Assembly (NCBI GenBank): GCA_037103525.1
Contig: JAZKLR010000341.1
Coordinates: forward strand, 434,001-498,000
Reading direction: 5' to 3'
Length of the DNA stretch: 64,000 nt
DNA from: Ganaspis brasiliensis
Taxonomy: Eukaryota > Arthropoda > Insecta > Hymenoptera > Figitidae
Shown here in pieces: positions 58,792 through 64,000 of this stretch. Numbering within the stretch: the first letter of the stretch is position 1; each line of letters starts with the position of its first letter. The translations under genes were made by a program, and so were the position numbers. The notes under the pieces were generated by a model. That model was not told the DNA's origin. It did no database searches and saw only the letters and a list, made by a program, of their open reading frames with translations.

Positions 58792-59517
58792 GTAATACTA
58801 ATATTTTACTAAAAATAAAATAGTTATGTAATAGGTTTTATGCACTTATTATTAAAAAATTAACATTTCAAGTAAGTATGAAGATTGAAAAGTGGATGTC
58901 CAAAGTATTAAAAAGTTTTCTTTCTAAAATTCAAATTATAATATAAATCTATAACAGTTGTTAAATTCATGTTTATTTACTAATTTAGTTTCCCTGAACA
59001 GGAAACTTTTTGATGTCTTTGTGTTATTAACCTTCGAATAATATTTTTTTATAAAGTTATAAGTATACAAGCGATTTTTTAAAGATTTAAATCTGAGTTT
59101 TTCTCTAAGTCAGTTTGGCTTATTTTTATAAATCTTGGTTTTTGACAGTTTCGTAAAGATTTAAGAAAAAAAAATAGTAAAATTCTAATAAAAGTGTAAT
59201 CACGAAGTAGTATAAGGAGCTCCCACTCTCGAGAAAAACACACGCTCATTTTGATGAGTGTAATATAGTACACTTACTTTTTTTCTTAAAATGTTCACCA
59301 TTTTTGCAAAAACCGATAAAACAAAAATCCCCTACGTCTTTCTCTAGCTTTTGAGATGTAGAAATAGAAAATTTTTTTTTTTTATTCTGGAATGAAAATT
59401 GCAGCAAAAACCTTTCCGGCCGCGAGGTCATTCCCCTCAAAAAACGGTTTCCATCACGTACCTATACATCTGATATTTAAAAAGAAAAAAATTTATGCAG
59501 TACATTTTTTTTCTCTT
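58792..59517. other. Transporter intron or intergenic sequence, no feature seen
   Basis: Follows the exon 2 donor. AT-rich, only short frames. Confidence 0.5.
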
Positions 59518-59708
59518 CTCTCTAAATTTAAAACAGCGCAAAGTATACAGCTATTTCAAAACAGCGTATATACGCTGGTGAATTAGTGAATTTCGCTGTT
59601 AATCAGTGAAAAAATCGCTTTCTGATCAGCGTATATACGCTGTTTTGAAACAGCGGTATACTTTGGGCTGGTTAAACAGCGAATTTTCGCTGTTTCAAAT
59701 TTAGAGAG
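59518..59708. repeat. 191-bp palindromic MITE with CTCTCTAAATTT ends
   Basis: Ends CTCTCTAAATTT and AAATTTAGAGAG. Inside, AAACAGCGTATATACGCTG occurs in both orientations, and AAAGTATAC is mirrored. AACAGCG words occur many times. No target duplication could be decided. A single strand would fold almost completely. Confidence 0.8.
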
Positions 59709-60062
59709 TTTAAAGTGTACCTAATCAAGATATATAAACATATTTTTCATAACTTTTAAACTTTTCTTTTAAAAAAATTATTAAAATTAGTCCATTTTTG
59801 GATGTTCTAGAGTGGTTTAACCCCGTATGGACAGAATCGATCCAAAAGAGATAAAATAGGTTTAAAAAATCATTGTTATAAAACTAGTTCCTCTGTGAAA
59901 CAAATTTATAGAAAAGAAAAAGACATTTTTTGAAAATAAAATAGTAGATGTCTCTTCCTCCTACTATTCAGCCTTACAACGGAAGAACTGCATACAATAA
60001 TCAACATTGGAGCTTTGGTTGATTTTTTCAAGTTCTGTGACGCATTTTTATCTTTTATAATT

Positions 60063-61883
60063 GAGGGCCCGGATGCAATAACTACGTTTTCGCTCGAAGG
60101 CATAGACTGTCTCCTTTTTCACAAGATAATTAGACGGGAAACTTATCTGGAAAAAAAGTTGAAGGAAATTTAAATTTAAAAATTGATATCAATAGAGGAG
60201 ATAAAGACGCACATTTTTTCTTTATAAAGTTTTTTTGTCAGACTATTATTTAGTTGAATAAAAATTAAAAACTAATTTTTTTTAGGCATTGCAAATAATT
60301 ATAATTTTACAATCAACTCGTGATATCTCAGAGTCATATGGATCAAAAAAGTTGCAACTTCACCTGCATAATTAAAAAACATTGCAGATCCAAATAAAAT
60401 GATTATAATTATGAAAAAATTGTAATTTGTTAATGGTTTTTAATAATAATGTTGTCGCTATCATTACTGTGCTTTACTAACTTTGAGCAAAAAATCTCTG
60501 TTACAAAGTTTCGAATTTTGAAGGTTTGAATTACACAAGTTGTTTAGTAAGGTATTAAAAAGTTTTACCAAAAAGAATTTTTTCGATTCATTAAATGTTT
60601 CAACTTTTATAAACAATTTTGTTTGAAGCTACTGCGCGTCACGCGTTAACATTTGGTCAGCTGACTGGCTGAGCTCTAAGCCGTGAGCGGAACAAGGAAG
60701 GATGCACTCCGGAGTGGCTATGGCGAGAGAGAGAAAGCGACAATATAGTGTTTTTACTGTAGAAATCAACTTTTTTATTTTCTATTTACATAACTGTTAA
60801 TAAATTAACACACTTTTAAAGAATAAATAACATAATAAAGCTATAAATTATGGGAAATTAAATATTTTAAAAAATAACTTGTAAAAAACAGACCTATATT
60901 TTATGTTATTAAAATAAGTTTATTTTTTTTAAACATTTACAATCTTGTACTCTTAATATTTTCAGTCCAGTTTATTTGTTTTCAAAAGTGTTTAAATAAT
61001 GAAATTTGTACTGCAAAATTGGTTTTACAAAAATTGAAAACAAAATGTTTTGTTCTTAAAAGTCCTTGCCGCTCTCGAAGAAAGATTTTGATTTAGTTGT
61101 TATAGCTTTATTATGTTATTTATTCTTTAAAAGTGTGTTAATTTATTAACAGTTATGTAAATAGAAAATAAAAAAGTTGATTTCTACAGTAAAAACACTA
61201 TATTGTCGCTTTCTCTCTCTCGCCATAGCCACTCCGGAGTGCATCCTTCCTTGTTCCGCTCACGGCTTAGAGCTCAGCCAGTCAGCTGACCAAATGTTAA
61301 CGCGTGACGCGCAGTAGCTTCAAACAAAATTGTTTATAAAAGCTGAAACATTTAATGAATCGAAAAAATTCTTTTTGGTAAAACTTTTTAATACCTTACT
61401 AAACAACTTGTGTAATTCAAACTTTCAAAATTCGAAACTTTGTAACAGAGATTTTTTGCTCAAAGTTAGTAAAGCACAGTAATGATAGCAACTACATTAT
61501 TATTAAAAATCATTAACAAATTACAATTTTTTCATAATTATAATCATTTTATTTGGATCTGCAATGTTTTTTAATTATGCAGGTGAAGTTCCAACTTTTT
61601 TGATCCATATGACTCTGAGATATCACGAGTTGATTGTAAAAATAAAATTATTTTCAATGTCTAAAAAAAATTAATTTTTAATTTTTATTCAACTAAATAA
61701 TAGTCTGACAAAAAAACTTTATAAAGAAAAAATGTGCGTCTTTATCTCCTCTATTGATATCAATTTTTAAATTTCAATTACCTTCAACTTTTTTTCCAGA
61801 TAATTTTCTCGTCAAATTATCTTGTGAAAAAGGAGACAGTCTAGGCCTTCGAGCGAAAACGTAGTTATTGCATCCGGGCCCTC
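60063..61883. mobile_element. 1.8-kb fold-back element with AATT duplication
   Basis: Ends GAGGGCCCGGATGCAATAAC and its inverse; AATT flanks at 60,059-60,062 and 61,884-61,887. Arms of roughly 790 bp are almost identical, with GGAGTGGCTATGGCGAGAG in the left and its inverse in the right. The spacer is about 60,860-61,090. No ORF of note. Very similar arms imply recent origin or conversion. Confidence 0.92.
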
Positions 61884-62136
61884 AATTAAATTTCAAATTA
61901 ATTTAATTTTTAATTTGTAATTAGAACAAGTAATTAGAGCAAAACACTAGCATCAACTTAATTTAATATTAAATAACTAAGCAAAAATACAAAAAAATAG
62001 ACATATGAAACCAATTAATGAAAAAAAAAAATTATGCTACCACTAACATAGAAGAGTCCGGAGAGTAAAGGATAATGTGCAGCAATAGAACACGATTTGA
62101 TTTACACACAGGTTCATATGTGTATGTAAATATAAT

Positions 62137-62511
62137 TCAAAGTACTACAATAGGTTTAAATGGATAAAACCTGCATAAATACTCCCTTAGATCTTCATTT
62201 AAACGACCTTTACTAAGACTATCATAAACAAAAAGTTCATTTCCACCATAGTAATTGCAAATCCAGTGACCCAAAAGTCGATTCCCACTAAACAATATTT
62301 GAATATGTGATTTATTCTTATTAATTGCTTTTATTTCAGCTAACATTTCTAAATATCCTGTAATTTGTTCTTGGAAACTACCACCTGATGCAAGTTCCAA
62401 TAATTCCTGAAACTTATAGATATGATTGTTATTTAGCATATCCCCATTATCAATAATATCCCAATCTTTATCATTTAAATTGAAATATCTCTTCTTTAAC
62501 TGAGAACTCAT
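62137..62511 (-). pseudogene. Ulp1-like cysteine protease fragment (transposon-type)
   Basis: ATG 62,511 opens a 124-codon frame with LNDKDWDIIDNGDMLNNNHI, QILFSGNRLLGHWICNYY and FVYDSLS. The His of GHW and Asp of YDS match the His and Asp of the C48 (Ulp1/SENP) triad. The frame ends before the expected Gln and Cys, so it cannot be a complete enzyme. Such domains are common in insect transposons. No neighbouring transposase is seen. Confidence 0.6.
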
Positions 62512-62629
62512 TTTTCAAAAACAACTTGCAAAAAACATATTAACAAAAAATGATTCTTATTTCCTATGTATCATGATCTAACTCCATAATCACCTCTTTA
62601 TCCTACATGTCATCAAAGTATCTTTATAT

Positions 62630-62870
62630 TTCAAGTCTTAATGTTTTTTTTGTTTCTGTATTTCATATGTTTATCTTATATCTATTTATCTCATCTCTTT
62701 ACCTGATATCTCTCATTGTTTCACATGTTTATCTCATCTCATTGTCTCATGGTATTGTTTCATATTTTTACCTCATTTCTCTCATATTGTCTCATCTGTT
62801 TAACTCATATCATTGTCTTATGTTATTGTCTCATATCTTTATCTCACCTCTTTTATATAAGTATATTATT
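62630..62870. repeat. Irregular TCTCAT-rich tandem repeat
   Basis: Words such as TATCTCAT, TTGTCTCAT, CATGTTTATCTCAT recur with irregular spacing. Open frames across it are rich in Ser, Leu and Ile and are artefacts of the repeat. Confidence 0.7.
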
Positions 62871-63189
62871 AACACGTCTTTTACACTGTAACAAATGTTT
62901 AGAAACATTATAATCACTTTATTATTTATTAAACATTCACAATTAATTTATTTATTAAACAGTTGTCAATCACTTGTTTAATGAAACCACAATTCCATTT
63001 TATGGACACTTTTAGCATTTCATAACACTAACTTTATTGAAAATAAGAAGAAAATAAAAAATTTAAACACTTTTTAAATATTGTTACTTTAGTCAACACA
63101 TTTTGCACACTTTCATTTGAATCACTGTCACTTTTCACATTTAATTTTTACTGTATACTTATTATAAGAGTCACTTTATTATTTCCCAG

Positions 63190-63600
63190 ACAGCCAAGCG
63201 TAATAATCCAAAATACCCGGTATACCGGCTCTGTATTTGCCATGTACCTTCGCATTGTACTAGTATAATACGAGTATAGCGTAATTATCTTGAGATACTT
63301 GCATTAAAATGGTACAGTAATATTATGTGCATACTCTTTTTTATTCATAAGTATGATGTACTGGCACTGTACTTGTATTATACTTTTACTAAGTACTCAA
63401 ACTGACAAATTATTTTTCAAGATGGCGGAGTAGTAGGACTCTGGTACGACTCCATATTTATTTAGTACGCCGTACCAAGTGAAAATATTAAAGTTTCTAT
63501 TTATTACATACAAGTGTGATACTAGTACGATACTAGTACGTCGTACAAATGTAATAAAAATGTACATACATACTGGCACTATACTATACTATTTTTGTCT
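63190..63600. repeat. GTACT/AGTAC-rich repeat element
   Basis: ACTAGTATAATACGAGTAT, GTACTTGTATTATAC, GATACTAGTACG and similar self-complementary words fill this segment. Outer edges CCCGGTATACCGG (63,219) and GGCACTATACTATACTA (63,573) are not clean inverted ends. Probably a MITE-like repeat. Confidence 0.5.
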
Positions 63601-63689
63601 TAAGAACTATTCAACACAATCTCTTAATAAACAATAAGCATATTAATACTTGTTACCAAACTATTTTTCTTCAAATTAAATAAATTGAC

Positions 63690-64000
63690 GACAAAGGGCG
63701 TGTCAGGGTTCCGATCCTGCTAGGGAGATCGTGAAAGAATTAATGCTAGACAATTCATTAACCACAAAATCGTGGGATGTAATAAATCCTCCGATAATGC
63801 AGGGAGGGGGTGTTGGTTCGTTACTAAATGACCCATTTAAGGTTCCTGCCCGGGAAGTGTCACTGGCATAGGCTGAGCACTTTCGTAAACAGGATTTGGG
63901 AAACGTCCGCTGGTAGGATTGATTCCGTTAATTCCAAAAGCTATAGGAAGATCATCTTGAATTAAATTCCCGGCAGGGTAGTTTCCCAGTCCCTTTGCCG
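63690..64000. other. Compositionally distinct right edge, possible coding sequence on minus strand
   Basis: From about 63,690 the sequence is clearly less AT-rich. A minus-strand frame from the edge reads PIAFGINGINPTSGRFP and later QPMPVTLPGQEP before a stop near 63,850. GGGTTCCGATCCTGC at 63,699 resembles a tRNA B-box, as in tRNA-derived SINEs. Both readings are weak. The unit continues past the window. Confidence 0.3.

Noticed and set aside
62607..62913. Frames rich in Ser, Leu and Ile over the TCTCAT-rich repeat
   Set aside because: Two frames open at once through a simple repeat; no promoter or conserved feature.

Overview
The window is nuclear DNA of an arthropod, most likely an insect. 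It is very AT-rich, genes are split by GT-AG introns, TATA boxes pair with TCAGT-type initiators, SLC22 (organic cation transporter) genes of insect type frame the window, and the rest is dense with insect-type mobile DNA: a Polinton/Maverick, P-element/THAP9-like transposase relics, a SAMD3-like family gene, hAT, TTAA and TA elements, and long fold-back elements. I cannot name the species.

Layout. 1-4.7 kb: the last three recognisable coding exons of an SLC22-type transporter; its long intron holds a palindrome and a TA-flanked element. 5.5-7.4 kb: an eroded P-element-like relic and unassigned sequence that form the target of the next element. 7,390-22,314: a Polinton (Maverick; adintovirus-like) with 207-bp terminal inverted repeats and a perfect 6-bp target duplication CCTTGT. 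From left to right it has two intron-bearing genes of unknown function; a minus-strand block with a small conserved protein, a conserved Polinton protein, major capsid protein, a small basic ORF, penton-like minor capsid protein, adenain-type protease and a PLA2-domain protein; then plus-strand packaging ATPase, a conserved late gene and a retroviral-type integrase. No protein-primed DNA polymerase B is visible. Most genes carry one or two lesions. The conserved late gene is split by a 1.6-kb fold-back element with a 4-bp TAGA duplication. Protease and PLA2 protein remain open.

22.3-36.3 kb: degraded transposon-domesticated material, with a SAMD3-like fragment, an unrecognised broken gene with a 101-bp duplication over its splice donor, a THAP zinc-finger exon pair, an exon-rich SAMD3-like gene, and a P-element/THAP9-like transposase pseudogene holding a 414-bp insertion with 13-bp target duplications. 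36.3-50 kb: no gene recognised; it consists of palindromic elements, a TTAA element and a 2.45-kb non-autonomous hAT with 8-bp duplication. 50.3-58.8 kb: two closely related first coding exons of an SLC22-like transporter followed by one exon 2, with two TTAA elements, a fold-back element with a 122-bp satellite-like array, and nested hairpins between them. 59-64 kb: hairpin elements, a 1.8-kb fold-back element with AATT duplication, an Ulp1-like protease fragment, and a compositionally distinct right edge.

Together the transporter genes are the only clear host genes. The Polinton encoded a virion-forming module (capsid, penton, protease, membrane-active protein, packaging ATPase) plus integrase, but it is now a decaying copy. 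All homology calls come from motif recognition by eye; no search was run.
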